Source: Candidatus Rifleibacteriota bacterium
GTDB lineage: Bacteria; Muiribacteriota; Ozemobacteria; Ozemobacterales; Ozemobacteraceae
Assembly: GCA_024710355.1 (NCBI GenBank)
Contig: JANJUX010000003.1
Coordinates: 121,005 to 185,004, forward strand
Direction of reading: 5' to 3'
Length of the DNA: 64,000 nucleotides
In this document: one piece after another, positions 27,396-35,855 of the stretch
How positions within the stretch are numbered: position 1 is the stretch's first letter
How the letters are laid out: every line of letters starts with the position of its first letter
Position numbers and translations under genes: made by a program
Notes under the pieces: model-generated
The model's database searches: none
The model's input: the letters and a program-made list of their open reading frames with translations, nothing else
What the model was told of the DNA's origin: nothing

Positions 27396-28637
27396 TCAAC
27401 AGATGAAAAACTCGATGTTGTCGTTGCCCTGGGAAGATGGGCGGCACTGACCGGTCATGCCGTATCTGAGAAGGTTGTTTTCGTCGCGCATGCCAGGATT
27501 ATCGATCACGCCATGACGGATGAAAGCAAACAGCATAGACCCGGGAGTGTTCCCGACTTTGAAGCTGATCGGGATTTCTTTGCGTTCGCGCAGCAGTGTC
27601 CAGAACGGAAACAGGCTGTCGCGTTTCGCTTCAGGATCGATGCCGAAAACATGATCGCGGCCATCGATCTTGATCTGTTTGATACCCTGCTCGGCGTTGA
27701 CGTCAAGCTGCGGATTCAGCGTATTGCCGGTTTCAAATGTGATGTTGGCAACAACCAGCGTGTTATCGTTATTGACATGCAAATTGGCCCGCTGAACGAT
27801 ATCGGGGCGGCGGGTATCTTTGACACTCACAGGCACATCCGCGTCACCGATGTCGTTAAGAATCGACTGGAAGCTGAACGAAAGCTGGGTAATGCGCCCG
27901 GCGGGGGCAGAAAGAGACAGATTACCGCGAGCCGCGCCGCCTTTGAACAGCTTGCCGCCGAGATAATGTTCGAAAAACACCGACTTGAAATCGCCGTCGT
28001 AAGCAACCGGCTTGTAACGAATGCCAGGCGGGTAAGCATAGACATACCACTTGTCGCCCAGAACCAGCGAACCGGACGCAAAAGTCATGGTAAACGTCGC
28101 GCCTTCGTCGCCCAGGTTGATCGGGCTTGCGGTCGTGACAACGTTTGCAGTGCTGTTCTGAGTCGTGTCGCCGACGCAAACAACCGAAACTTCGGCAGTC
28201 GCCGAAATACCGGCTTTGGTTACTTCGATTTTATAGATGCGGGGTTCTGTGCCGGTGAATGCGCCGGCAGAGGCAACTGCCAGGCCGGCAAGACCGATAT
28301 TGGCATAACCGGCAATGGGCGCTGCAATAGCTGCTTCAGCAAGCACGCTTTTCGCAAAGCCACAACCTTCAAGCAGCCTGCCCCATTTCGGTTCGGTGCC
28401 GACGATGCCGCTGAGCATCGCTTCGCAGACGATGTTAAAGCCAAGGGTTTCGCGGCCGATCATTTTTTTAGCGGCATCGATACCTTCTTCAACGATCAGT
28501 CGCTCGATTTCTTCAAACCCGTATTCAGGGATGAATTTGCCGCAAGGCACGGCATCAGCTTCAGTCAGGCCGGGATTTGTGTTCGGCGTAGTTTCAATCC
28601 CGGCGCGAAGCTGCATGGAATTTGTTCTGATAGTCAT
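27396..28637 (-). CDS. Major tail tube protein
   Basis: The 413-residue, mostly beta protein follows the tail terminator gene and precedes the chaperone frames. It has the usual tube-protein start (TIRTNSMQLRAGIETTPNTNPG) and an internal Ig-like insertion around residues 130-200 (KIEVTKAGISATAEVSVVC). Polymerised, it forms the non-contractile tail tube. The late-gene position supports the call more than any single motif. Confidence 0.75.
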   Translation of the reverse strand: MTIRTNSMQLRAGIETTPNTNPGLTEADAVPCGKFIPEYGFEEIERLIVEEGIDAAKKMIGRETLGFNIVCEAMLSGIVGTEPKWGRLLEGCGFAKSVLAEAAIAAPIAGYANIGLAGLAVASAGAFTGTEPRIYKIEVTKAGISATAEVSVVCVGDTTQNSTANVVTTASPINLGDEGATFTMTFASGSLVLGDKWYVYAYPPGIRYKPVAYDGDFKSVFFEHYLGGKLFKGGAARGNLSLSAPAGRITQLSFSFQSILNDIGDADVPVSVKDTRRPDIVQRANLHVNNDNTLVVANITFETGNTLNPQLDVNAEQGIKQIKIDGRDHVFGIDPEAKRDSLFPFWTLLRERKEIPISFKVGNTPGSMLFAFIRHGVIDNPGMRDENNLLRYGMTGQCRPSSQGNDNIEFFIC

Positions 28638-28647
28638 GTTCGCTCCT

Positions 28648-29070
28648 TTACAGGCCGACCGTGCGGCCGATACATATCTGGGCGGAAAATTCGAGTAGAT
28701 ACGAAATAACGCCCGCTTTATAAGACACCAGGCGGATACCGGTGCAGTTCAAACTTTCAAGGCCCTGGTCGATTTCTTTGCCAAGCAAATCGTCGTATAC
28801 GGCTTCGACCTGGTCGTAAACATCATTTGCTGCCTGCTTTTCGTCGCGCAGATTCCGGTTGTAGACCAGCACATGAAACTTTCTTTCCATGATCGGTCGC
28901 GGGGTTTTCTGCACCGGCGCGTCTTCAAACCAGTAAACGAAGGCTGCCGGGAAAACCAGAACATCTGGTTTATCGAATCGACCGGCGCTTTCAACGATTC
29001 TGAAAATGCCCAGGTTTGTAATCGATGAAAGCAGCGTATCTTCGTTTGCTTTGACATTTAACAGGGCCAT
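28648..29070 (-). CDS. Tail terminator/completion protein
   Basis: The 140-residue protein has the size and location of gpU/gp37-type proteins that cap the tail tube next to the head. ATG 29070 has a GGGAG site 10 bases upstream. The tail tube gene follows after 10 bases. Assignment rests on gene order and size. Confidence 0.6.
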   Translation of the reverse strand: MALLNVKANEDTLLSSITNLGIFRIVESAGRFDKPDVLVFPAAFVYWFEDAPVQKTPRPIMERKFHVLVYNRNLRDEKQAANDVYDQVEAVYDDLLGKEIDQGLESLNCTGIRLVSYKAGVISYLLEFSAQICIGRTVGL

Positions 29071-29073
29071 CTA

Positions 29074-29190
29074 TTAAAACTCCCGCTGATAACCGATTTC
29101 GAAGTGTGGTTTATGATTGCCAAGCCCCAGCTTCAGCCAGGCATCTCTGGTTTTTACTGCCAGAGATGCCGACTTGCCATCGCTGGTCAC
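29074..29190 (-). CDS. Very small hypothetical protein, 38 aa
   Basis: A GTG at 29190 overlaps the preceding stop codon (GTGA) and opens a 38-codon frame ending in PHFEIGYQREF. It fills the otherwise empty space between two late genes, and the ribosome site of the next gene lies in its last codons. The frame is also open further upstream inside the previous gene, as far as a stop near 29274. Whether it is translated cannot be told. Confidence 0.35.
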   Translation of the reverse strand: MTSDGKSASLAVKTRDAWLKLGLGNHKPHFEIGYQREF

Positions 29191-29600
29191 TGCGACACTG
29201 CGGCCGGAGCTGGAGCCTGAATAGGGTTTGCCGGAACGATCGATGCAACTGATCCAGTGATTGTGCCGGGCTGGTGGTCACGCGCCGCCAGGTCTTTAAC
29301 AAGCAGCTCAGCGCGGGCCCGATCGGCTGACGACAAAGTGACGCCTTCCTGCCTGGCCTGTTCATCCAGCAATTTGAGAAACTCGACCCATTTTGCTTCG
29401 GGCTTGATTTTGCCTTTGCTGGCCAGCGCTTCAACGACGCGGTAAATACCAGGCACCACGTCATAAACAAACGCAATGCCCTTGTCTGCAAAGGCCAGGG
29501 CGCTTTCAGAAATGCCGAGCTTCGGCAGATACGGCCTGGCGACTTTGTAAAGCTGAATAAGCAGTATTACTGCGATAAAAAAGAAACCGAGATTATCCAT
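29187..29600 (-). CDS. Membrane protein, possible holin
   Basis: The 137-residue protein has one N-terminal membrane segment (GFFFIAVILLIQLYKVARPYL) and a charged helical C-terminal part. Its start overlaps the end of the endolysin gene by 8 bases. A small membrane protein coupled to an endolysin gene is a holin candidate, similar in layout to LL-H-type holins; the single-segment topology also allows other lysis roles. Confidence 0.5.
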   Translation of the reverse strand: MDNLGFFFIAVILLIQLYKVARPYLPKLGISESALAFADKGIAFVYDVVPGIYRVVEALASKGKIKPEAKWVEFLKLLDEQARQEGVTLSSADRARAELLVKDLAARDHQPGTITGSVASIVPANPIQAPAPAAVSQ

Positions 29601-30060
29601 TTTTAACTTCCTTGAGTAAGTTTTCCCAGGTCAGGGCGATGTAATTCCCTGCCTTATCCCTGATCCAGCGGGCATCAGGGTCGAATCTGTTTTCTTTGGG
29701 CCTGATATCGCCATGCAGACCGCCCTGGGGTCGCCAGTGCGGATAGATGCCGATACCGTTGAAACCATCGAAACGAGTTAAAGCAATGAACTGATCAACA
29801 ACATTCATGCCTTTGACATAGAAATCAGCAGCCATGCCCTTCGGGTGATATTCGCCAGTGTGGCCGGTCAGCTCATAAGCGTTCAGAATGACTACCGGTC
29901 TGTTAACGAACCGACGAAAGGCAAGCAGATTAAAAATCAGCTCTTTATGCACCTTACGCCAGTCGCCCCAGTTTTCTTCGGGAGTGAAAAATGGCGCAAC
30001 GGCAGACCAGTCTTTGTCAGTCATGAACGGGCTTTTTGAATCGGGTGTCATCGGTAACAT
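29593..30060 (-). CDS. Endolysin, M15-type peptidase
   Basis: The 155-residue protein carries the zinc motifs of M15A peptidases: EYHPKGMAADFYV with the His and Asp ligands, and GGLHGDIRP with the C-terminal His. Such enzymes cut peptidoglycan cross-bridges or D-Ala ends. There is no signal peptide, so export needs a holin. The start codon overlaps the stop of the gp36-like gene (TGATG). Confidence 0.8.
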   Translation of the reverse strand: MLPMTPDSKSPFMTDKDWSAVAPFFTPEENWGDWRKVHKELIFNLLAFRRFVNRPVVILNAYELTGHTGEYHPKGMAADFYVKGMNVVDQFIALTRFDGFNGIGIYPHWRPQGGLHGDIRPKENRFDPDARWIRDKAGNYIALTWENLLKEVKNG

Positions 30061-30491
30061 CAGAATTTATCAAGCTCCTTTTTCGGGAAGATTTGATCAC
30101 CAGAGGTCTTATTGATGCGGTATTCGCTGTCACCGGCAACGGCTGCCGGCACAAGCAACTGCATCTTGCCGTTTCTGATGGCTTCGAGCACGCGCAGGCA
30201 TTCCTTGTACCAGCCTGAAATCGCTTCGGGCACGAATGCCATTGTTCTATTGCTGTAAAGTTCATGCAGCGCCATTTTGCACGAAATCTTACTGATCAGA
30301 ACCGGAACCGGGTTAAGGGGAACGGCAGTGACTCTGTTTGCGATATAACCGTCAATCTGCGCATCGGCGGTTTCGATCGCTTCACCAACAACAGAAGCGT
30401 CGATGCTGCCGCTGTTTTCAAGGTCTGAAAGTTCGATCAGAGTCTTTTCATCAACGAATTTCAGCAGATCATTTACAGTGCAGTAAGCCAT
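30060..30491 (-). CDS. Mu gp36-like head-tail protein (DUF1320)
   Basis: The 143-residue protein begins MAYCTVNDLLKFVDEKTLIEL and has the helical ADAQIDGYIANR segment typical of the Mu gp36/DUF1320 family, which sits after the capsid gene in Mu-like phages and is thought to serve at the head-tail connector. Position and size agree. Confidence 0.8.
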   Translation of the reverse strand: MAYCTVNDLLKFVDEKTLIELSDLENSGSIDASVVGEAIETADAQIDGYIANRVTAVPLNPVPVLISKISCKMALHELYSNRTMAFVPEAISGWYKECLRVLEAIRNGKMQLLVPAAVAGDSEYRINKTSGDQIFPKKELDKF

Positions 30492-30506
30492 TGCCGTTCC
30501 CCCGGG

Positions 30507-30932
30507 TCAGAATTCGAGCAGGTGCACGGTTGCCGAGGCGCTCTGCGCACGGAACCAGATATCAGGAGTGCTGGTAGTTACATTGAAAGCCTTGTAAGAC
30601 CCCGACGCAATTGCAAACGGGTAAATCCCGGTTGGCACGGTTCTATCGGCCCAGTTCAACGGGTTGCCGATCGGGCCCACAAGCAGAACACGGGTATATG
30701 TATTCAGTGTCGGGCACCTGACTGCAGCCGTTGTGCCGATCTCAACAGATGAGCTTGCAAGAAACTTTTCAATCGGCTGTTCCTGAACCGGCATGGGGTA
30801 GCGAAAGCCGATGCGCTTTTCGCCGCCCTGGTCATCCCAGCCCTCGCGCCATTTCACAATGGCATCCTGGGCAAGCGCAAAGCTGGTAATCAGCAGTGCG
30901 ACAAGCGTCACAATCAGAAGTCTGAATTTCAT
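30507..30932 (-). CDS. Phage-encoded exported protein of unknown function
   Basis: From ATG 30932 (GGAAA site upstream) the protein has a clear signal peptide, LLIVTLVALLITSFALA-Q, and a beta-rich mature part of about 120 residues. It sits between the capsid and gp36-like genes, where virion proteins are expected. A signal peptide there is unusual. It could be an envelope-located protein that acts during lysis or superinfection, but nothing in it shows this directly. Confidence 0.65.
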   Translation of the reverse strand: MKFRLLIVTLVALLITSFALAQDAIVKWREGWDDQGGEKRIGFRYPMPVQEQPIEKFLASSSVEIGTTAAVRCPTLNTYTRVLLVGPIGNPLNWADRTVPTGIYPFAIASGSYKAFNVTTSTPDIWFRAQSASATVHLLEF

Positions 30933-30966
30933 TGGTTTTCCTTTCAGCCTGCTTTGCAGGGCTTGA

Positions 30967-31971
30967 TCACAGAACTTTGGCGTAAACGATGCAGCCGGGG
31001 CGCTTAACAAGCGGCAGCGGTCTGCTTTCGGCTTTGAGCCAGAGCACGGACGGATCGTCTTCTTCCCAGGATTTTGCGAAATACAGGTCGGGTAACTGGC
31101 CAGAACCGATTCCGTCAGCAGCCTTGAAGTCTTCAGGCGGGGCAAAGCCTTCAGCCGTGTTGCCGTAACCAACGCCGACGATCGCGATGTGACCGGCGGG
31201 CATCATTTTGACGCGATTGCCATCCTTGTCTTTGTAAGTGCCAGAAACCTCTTCGGTTTCAACGCCGGCCAGACGACCGATGCGGCCGGTTTCAACCAGC
31301 TGCTGCCCCATCTGATTTTTCAAAAGCTCGGCAATCTTCGGGTGTTCGAGAAGCGCGTCCATTACATCGGCTGCGCAGAAGCCATAGAAGGTTTCAACTG
31401 CCCCGCCGGTTGCTGCAGAAATGAGTTCTTTCCAGGCTCTGATGTCGACGAGCGGGGTTGACTCAGAATCGCTCCAGCGCTTTTTAGCTGCAAGAACGGG
31501 CTTGTGACCGTTGGGGAAGGTATAGGTCACGAGGGTTTTACCGGCACCGTCAACAACGGTTCCCGAAAGAGCCTTGATCGCCATGAATTCGCGGGTGCGG
31601 TCGGTTCTTGCACGCAGCTTTGCGAGTTCCTGGCCGACTTTTTCAGCTGCCAGCATCGGGGCGTTAGACCCCATGGAGCGGATTTTGTCGAGTTCAGCGG
31701 GAGTGATCGGAGTTTTTTCGGGGAATCTGGGAGCTGGCACGACAACATGATCGTAGCCGTCCTTCTTAATCACCGTGGCCGGTGAACTCGAAGGGGCGCT
31801 GACCGAAATTCCTTCGGCATCGGTTTCGACGTCGAACTCGATATTCGAACTCAGCGAACGCTCTTTAACCGCAAAGACTTTGTCAAGAACCGGGGTTTTG
31901 ACCGGCTTGATCTGGTTGACGGTTGCAACAAGAAACCGTGTCTGAAAAACACTGTCAACTGTAGTCATCAA
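30967..31971 (-). CDS. Major capsid protein, lambda gpE family
   Basis: The 334-residue protein matches the gpE-type (HK97-fold) capsid family in length and order: the N-terminal FLVATVNQIKPVKTPVLDKVF, the long helix LDKIRSMG...AAEKVGQELAKLRARTDRTREF, and the late YGFCAADVMDALLEHPKI segment. It is preceded by the decoration and protease/scaffold genes, as in lambda and in B3/D3112-like phages. Either of two adjacent ATGs (31971, 31968) may start it. Confidence 0.88.
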   Translation of the reverse strand: MMTTVDSVFQTRFLVATVNQIKPVKTPVLDKVFAVKERSLSSNIEFDVETDAEGISVSAPSSSPATVIKKDGYDHVVVPAPRFPEKTPITPAELDKIRSMGSNAPMLAAEKVGQELAKLRARTDRTREFMAIKALSGTVVDGAGKTLVTYTFPNGHKPVLAAKKRWSDSESTPLVDIRAWKELISAATGGAVETFYGFCAADVMDALLEHPKIAELLKNQMGQQLVETGRIGRLAGVETEEVSGTYKDKDGNRVKMMPAGHIAIVGVGYGNTAEGFAPPEDFKAADGIGSGQLPDLYFAKSWEEDDPSVLWLKAESRPLPLVKRPGCIVYAKVL

Positions 31972-31982
31972 CTATTCCTTTC

Positions 31983-32315
31983 TCAGCTTTCGCTGTCCAT
32001 GTGAATGCCGCGATCGGCAAGTTCGGTTTCGCCCGCAGCATCGAGACCGGTCAGCGAGCTGCGCACAACGAGGCCGCTCAGAAGCACCGCTGCCTGCACC
32101 GATGAATCGCCAGCCGGAACGTCTTTGAGCAGAATCGCCCGTGCGGTTTCGGTGCCGTCGTTTTTGGTGTTATCGTAAGCAGCGTAAAGACCGCCCTCAG
32201 TTACCTTGCCGAGCACAAGGCCGGCGGGGCGGGCCGAAGCGCTGGCCGCGAGAGTTCTGGTTGCGATAACCGGGAAGTTACCGGCAACGATTTCATTGAA
32301 CGTGAGTGAGCTCAT
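31983..32315 (-). CDS. Head decoration protein, lambda gpD family
   Basis: The 110-residue protein has the gpD pattern: FPVIATRTLAASASARPAGLVLGKVT, then AILLKDVPAGDSSVQAAVLLSGLV. Trimers of this family cement expanded capsids. It overlaps the end of the protease gene by 4 bases and precedes the capsid gene. Confidence 0.85.
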   Translation of the reverse strand: MSSLTFNEIVAGNFPVIATRTLAASASARPAGLVLGKVTEGGLYAAYDNTKNDGTETARAILLKDVPAGDSSVQAAVLLSGLVVRSSLTGLDAAGETELADRGIHMDSES

Positions 32316-32761
32316 TCACTACCTCCTTTTCCTGCTTTGATGGCGACCTGCAGCAGCGGGTCGTTTTCAGAGAATTCAGCCGCATCATCGGGCTTTTTCT
32401 TGCCCTTGGTGGCGAATTCGTCGAAAAGGCGATGGCTACCGAGACCGGCCAGAAACTTTCTGAACCAGCCGAGCTGGGTTTCCTTCTTGCCTTCGCTGAA
32501 TTCAAAGCTCTGGTCAGCGTCATCGAGCTCTTCCATGAATTCGAGAATGCCGGCATCTTTCCAGGACGGCAGGGCGCGTTTGTCTTTGACAGCCGCATCA
32601 AATTCGCGTTCGAGTTCGGAACGCCGCGATCTTGCCTTGAATTCAGAGAACTCATGTGCCGACTGCTGAATCACGCCATCTTTTTTGGCATTGTCGGCTT
32701 CCAGAGCCGCAGTTCGCTTGAGCAACTCAGCGTTCTGCCGTTTCAGTTCTTCCAGTTCCAT
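32312..32761 (-). CDS. Nested scaffold protein (Mu gpZ-like), internal start
   Basis: Within the gpI-like frame an ATG at 32761 (MELEELKRQNAEL) is preceded by the near-perfect ribosome site AGGAGG at 5-base spacing. It would yield a 149-residue scaffold corresponding to the helical half. Mu makes its scaffold Z from inside gene I in just this way. The ribosome site is seen; the product is inferred. Confidence 0.7.
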   Translation of the reverse strand: MELEELKRQNAELLKRTAALEADNAKKDGVIQQSAHEFSEFKARSRRSELEREFDAAVKDKRALPSWKDAGILEFMEELDDADQSFEFSEGKKETQLGWFRKFLAGLGSHRLFDEFATKGKKKPDDAAEFSENDPLLQVAIKAGKGGSE

Positions 32762-33253
32762 GTTTTCCTCCTCTTTGATTGGGGGTATGCTTTCGCTGTA
32801 GCAAAAGCAGTCTTCATCACCCTCGGAAAAAGAGTGATCTTTGAGACCTTTAATTGCCGGTGGGGCCGCGCCAAGGAACGAGACATGCAGCAGAGTGCCG
32901 TCGGGCCTGACTTTGACTGAGCGCTTCTTGAACATGCCTTTATTGACCAGATCCTGGAATTCGGGCACAACCTGTTTGAACTTCGCAAGAAGCCTGTCAC
33001 CGCTCCGCTTCAGGGCTTCAACCCAGCCATACGCCGGCCCGCCGACTACCGGGCCCGATTCTTCGTTGTGATCGATGACGATCGGCGCTTCGTGGTAGTT
33101 CAGCGGGTCATACCGCTCAACCACTTTGTCCAGGTCCTGAACGGTCCAGTTCTTTTGACGACCTTTACGATCGACATGTATGCCAGCTTTGAAAATTTCC
33201 CACCAGCTCACTTTGTTTCTCCTTGCCGCTTTCATTTTTGATGATAACGACAA
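32312..33253 (-). CDS. Prohead protease / scaffold (Mu gpI-like)
   Basis: The 313-residue protein starts with the Mu I-type protease half (SWWEIFKAGIHVDRKGR, IVIDHNEESGPVVGGPAYGW, KRSVKVRPDGTLLHVSFLGAAPPAIKG) and continues into a charged helical scaffold half from about residue 165. It cleaves scaffold and capsid termini during head maturation. It is the first gene of the minus-strand late block and diverges from the head block beginning at 33396. Confidence 0.85.
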   Translation of the reverse strand: MSLSSKMKAARRNKVSWWEIFKAGIHVDRKGRQKNWTVQDLDKVVERYDPLNYHEAPIVIDHNEESGPVVGGPAYGWVEALKRSGDRLLAKFKQVVPEFQDLVNKGMFKKRSVKVRPDGTLLHVSFLGAAPPAIKGLKDHSFSEGDEDCFCYSESIPPIKEEENMELEELKRQNAELLKRTAALEADNAKKDGVIQQSAHEFSEFKARSRRSELEREFDAAVKDKRALPSWKDAGILEFMEELDDADQSFEFSEGKKETQLGWFRKFLAGLGSHRLFDEFATKGKKKPDDAAEFSENDPLLQVAIKAGKGGSE

Positions 33254-33395
33254 AACCGCATTAATTCATGTTGGTAACTTAAAGGTTTTCTCACAACGCT
33301 AGTTTTTAAGCAGCTCACAAAGAAAACTCTTGAGCTAATCAAAGGACAGGCGCCGGTGGAGTTGTTAATCTGTAGACAGCACGAAAGGAGCACTT
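33254..33395. promoter_or_regulatory. Divergent spacer between the two late blocks
   Basis: This 142-base gap is the only non-coding stretch between the minus-strand protease gene and the plus-strand head block, so promoters for both should lie here. I see no sigma-70 pair that stands out, which suits late promoters that need a phage activator. GAAAGGAG at 33380-33387 is the ribosome site of the gene at 33396. Confidence 0.4.
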
Positions 33396-33731
33396 ATGAC
33401 ACCCATTGACCCCGGCCTGGCCAAAGAGGTCGCATCCTACATTGAATTAATCAAAGCAATAGGCTTCCCCGCCCTGATTTTTTTGATCTGGTATCTCTAT
33501 CACCGCTCAGAAAATCTCAAGTGGGAAAAAAGCTTTCAGGCTCAGCGCGAAATGCAGCGCGAAATGATCCAGGGCATTCTCAGACAAAACAGCGAAGAGC
33601 GCGAAAGCCAGCTTCAACGCTGGAAAGAATTTTCTGAAACTCTGTATCTGCAAACGTCACAACTCGCCCGCCTCGAAACAAAAATATCGAGCAACGAGTT
33701 CTGTCCCATCACCAGGAGGCAAAAAGGATGA
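33396..33731 (+). CDS. Small membrane protein with coiled coil, holin- or spanin-like
   Basis: The 111-residue protein has one membrane segment (FPALIFLIWYLYHRS, residues about 25-42) followed by a long charged helix with Gln/Glu/Arg heptads. It leads the plus-strand head block and overlaps the next gene by 4 bases. The shape is like phage lysis accessory proteins (Rz-type spanins or minor holins), which Mu-like phages often place just before terminase genes. Function is inferred. Confidence 0.6.
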   Translation: MTPIDPGLAKEVASYIELIKAIGFPALIFLIWYLYHRSENLKWEKSFQAQREMQREMIQGILRQNSEERESQLQRWKEFSETLYLQTSQLARLETKISSNEFCPITRRQKG

Positions 33732-33973
33732 ACCCTGAGCGAACCCACATGAAAGGCATGCTCTACGAAAACGAAAGAACCGCACGAAAGCTCGATGCCC
33801 AGTGCAAGGGCGCGATTATGCTGATCAGGCAGCTGCTTAATCCGTATGAAGACAATGTCTGCAAGCTCGACCTCGATGCGGCAAAAGCCGCGATGGACAA
33901 GCTCTGTGCTGACGCTGAAGAGCTGAAAAAAGTCACAGACAAAATCCGCAGACTCAAGGAAGACCTGGAATGA
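33728..33973 (+). CDS. Small helical phage protein
   Basis: This 81-residue, highly charged helical protein (heptads such as LCADAEELKKVTDKIRRLKEDLE) overlaps both neighbours by 4 bases. I do not recognise the family. The coupling and position just before the small terminase suggest a packaging or lysis accessory role. Confidence 0.6.
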   Translation: MNPERTHMKGMLYENERTARKLDAQCKGAIMLIRQLLNPYEDNVCKLDLDAAKAAMDKLCADAEELKKVTDKIRRLKEDLE

Positions 33974-34395
33974 CCAAAAAAAGCCTTTACTACGACGAAG
34001 CTGAGCGGCTTTACGTGATAGAGCAATGCACTATCAACGAGGTTGCCGATCGCCTGAATCTGGCCGAGAAAACGGTTCGGCTCTGGAAGGCCGACGGTGA
34101 CTGGGATAGCAAGCGCAAACAGCATCTCAGGCAAAAAGAAGCCTTCCACGAAGAGCTGTATGGATTTGCGAGAACGCTGATGAAGGCGATCACTGAGGAT
34201 ATGGCGAACGGTGAAAAGGTCGATTCGGGCAGGTTGTATACCCTCGGGCGGCTTCTGCCAATGATCACCAAAGTTAAAGACTACGAAGACGCGGTCAAAA
34301 AGGTTGTAGACGAAAACAAGCCGGCAAAATCCGGTCTGACCGAAGATGTATTCGACATGATTCAGGAGCAGGTCTTTGGCCTCAAGAAGCAGTAA
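33970..34395 (+). CDS. Terminase small subunit (DUF1804-like)
   Basis: The 141-residue protein has an N-terminal helix-turn-helix (YVIEQCTINEVADRLNLAEKTVRLWKADGDW) and a helical C-terminus, the pattern of the DUF1804 small terminase family of Mu-like phages. It should bind the packaging start and recruit the large subunit, whose gene overlaps its end by 20 bases. Confidence 0.8.
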   Translation: MTKKSLYYDEAERLYVIEQCTINEVADRLNLAEKTVRLWKADGDWDSKRKQHLRQKEAFHEELYGFARTLMKAITEDMANGEKVDSGRLYTLGRLLPMITKVKDYEDAVKKVVDENKPAKSGLTEDVFDMIQEQVFGLKKQ

Positions 34396-35734
34396 AAAGT
34401 TTTTCAACGCGTATCAGGAACGCTGGCTCAACGATGATTCAAAGATTAAAATCTGGGAAAAGAGCCGGCGTATCGGCGCGACTTACGTGCAGTCCTACGA
34501 AGACGTGCGCGATATCGCAGCGAAGAAATACCCGAAGGTATGGTTTTCGTCAGCCGATGAATCCGCTGCGCGTGAATACATCGAATACTGCGAAACCTGG
34601 GCAAAAGCTCTGAACATCGCAGCCAAAAGCCTCGGCGAAGAGTTGATAAAAGACGAGAACAAAGACATCAAGGTCATGTCGATTCTGTTCGCCGACGGCC
34701 GCAGAATCAACGCCCTGTCATCGAACCCCAAGGCTTTCCGCTCGAAAGAAGGCAAAATCATTCTCGATGAATTCGCGCATCACGATGACCCGGTCAAGTT
34801 ATGGCGGGCAGCGCGACCCTGTATCACCTGGGGTTGGCCGCTGAGAATTCTTTCGACACACAACGGCACAGCTGCTTTGTTTGCGCAGTTCATCGACAAA
34901 ATCAAACGCAACCAGCTGCACTGGAGTTTGCACACAACCCCCATTCAGCTCGCCGTCGAAGAGGGTCTGTTTGATAAGATCATGGGCCGGCCAACTACAA
35001 AGGCCGAACGCGAAGCTTTCCTGAAGCAGGAATACGAAGACTGCGGCGACGAAGAAACCTGGCAGCAGGAATACTGCTGTATTGCACTTGACGGCGCTTC
35101 GGCTTTCCTGACTTACGATCTGATCAACGCTTGCGAAGATACAGACATCATCATGGACCTTTCTGCCGTTAAAGGCGATCTGTATCTCGGCATGGATATC
35201 GGCCGCAAGAAAGATTTGACCTGTATCTGGGTGCTCGAAAAATACAACCGGCATCTCTATACCCGGCATTTTGAAGTCATCGAGAAACAGCCGTTCAGAT
35301 TTCAGAAACAAAGGCTTTATGAACTGCTGAAGCATCCGAACATGCGCCGGGCCTGCATCGATGCAACCGGCATCGGCATGAATCTCGCTGAAGATGCGCA
35401 ACTCGATTTCGGCAAGCGCAAGGTTGAGTCAGTAACCTTCACGGCAAACGTCAAAGAAGATCTGGCAACGACGCTGAAGCCTGAATTTGAAGACCGACAC
35501 ATTACAATTCCTTCCGATCACTTGATCCGTGAAGACCTGCATGCGATCAAAAAGGTTGTTACAAGCTCTGGCAATATCCGCTTCGATGTGTCGAGCAGCT
35601 TCAAAGAATCTCACGCTGACCGATTCTGGGCGCTGGCGTTGGCGCGGCATGCGGTATCAGACATTGTAACCACAATTCCGCAAATCAGAACCAGGGGGAA
35701 TTATCAATCGGGAAAAATGCTTTCGCGTTTTTAG
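34376..35734 (+). CDS. Terminase large subunit
   Basis: The 452-residue protein has an ATPase domain with a deviant Walker A (EKSRRIGATY), Walker B KIILDEFAHH, the coupling motif RILSTHNGT, and a C-terminal RNase H-type nuclease with LYLGMDIGRKKD, ACIDATGIG and SHADRFWALAL aspartates. It pumps and cuts concatemeric or integrated DNA during headful packaging. It probably starts at TTG 34376, overlapping the small subunit gene. Confidence 0.88.
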   Translation: MASRSSKKFFNAYQERWLNDDSKIKIWEKSRRIGATYVQSYEDVRDIAAKKYPKVWFSSADESAAREYIEYCETWAKALNIAAKSLGEELIKDENKDIKVMSILFADGRRINALSSNPKAFRSKEGKIILDEFAHHDDPVKLWRAARPCITWGWPLRILSTHNGTAALFAQFIDKIKRNQLHWSLHTTPIQLAVEEGLFDKIMGRPTTKAEREAFLKQEYEDCGDEETWQQEYCCIALDGASAFLTYDLINACEDTDIIMDLSAVKGDLYLGMDIGRKKDLTCIWVLEKYNRHLYTRHFEVIEKQPFRFQKQRLYELLKHPNMRRACIDATGIGMNLAEDAQLDFGKRKVESVTFTANVKEDLATTLKPEFEDRHITIPSDHLIREDLHAIKKVVTSSGNIRFDVSSSFKESHADRFWALALARHAVSDIVTTIPQIRTRGNYQSGKMLSRF

Positions 35735-35787
35735 CCCCAAGGTTGAACGCAAAACACCCCGAACGAGTTTCCACCCGTCCGAAATTT

Positions 35788-35826
35788 TTTAAACGTTTTT
35801 AAACGAATTTAAACGGGTTTTAAACG
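35788..35826. repeat. Four phased TTTAAACG repeats before the portal gene
   Basis: TTTAAACG occurs at 35788-35795, 35798-35805, 35808-35815 and 35819-35826, at 10-, 10- and 11-base steps, close to one helical turn. They lie in the 121-base gap between terminase and portal. The ribosome site GGAGG follows at 35845-35849. A regulator or a packaging protein could bind one DNA face here; no known site of this kind comes to mind. Confidence 0.7.
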
Positions 35827-35855
35827 CACTTTGATTTTTAACCCCGGAGGCTTAA

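Noticed and set aside
27513..28709. Long plus-strand open frame (398 codons) opposite the tail tube gene
   Set aside because: It is antisense to a well-supported late gene, with composition as expected from the complement of biased codons and no recognisable domain.
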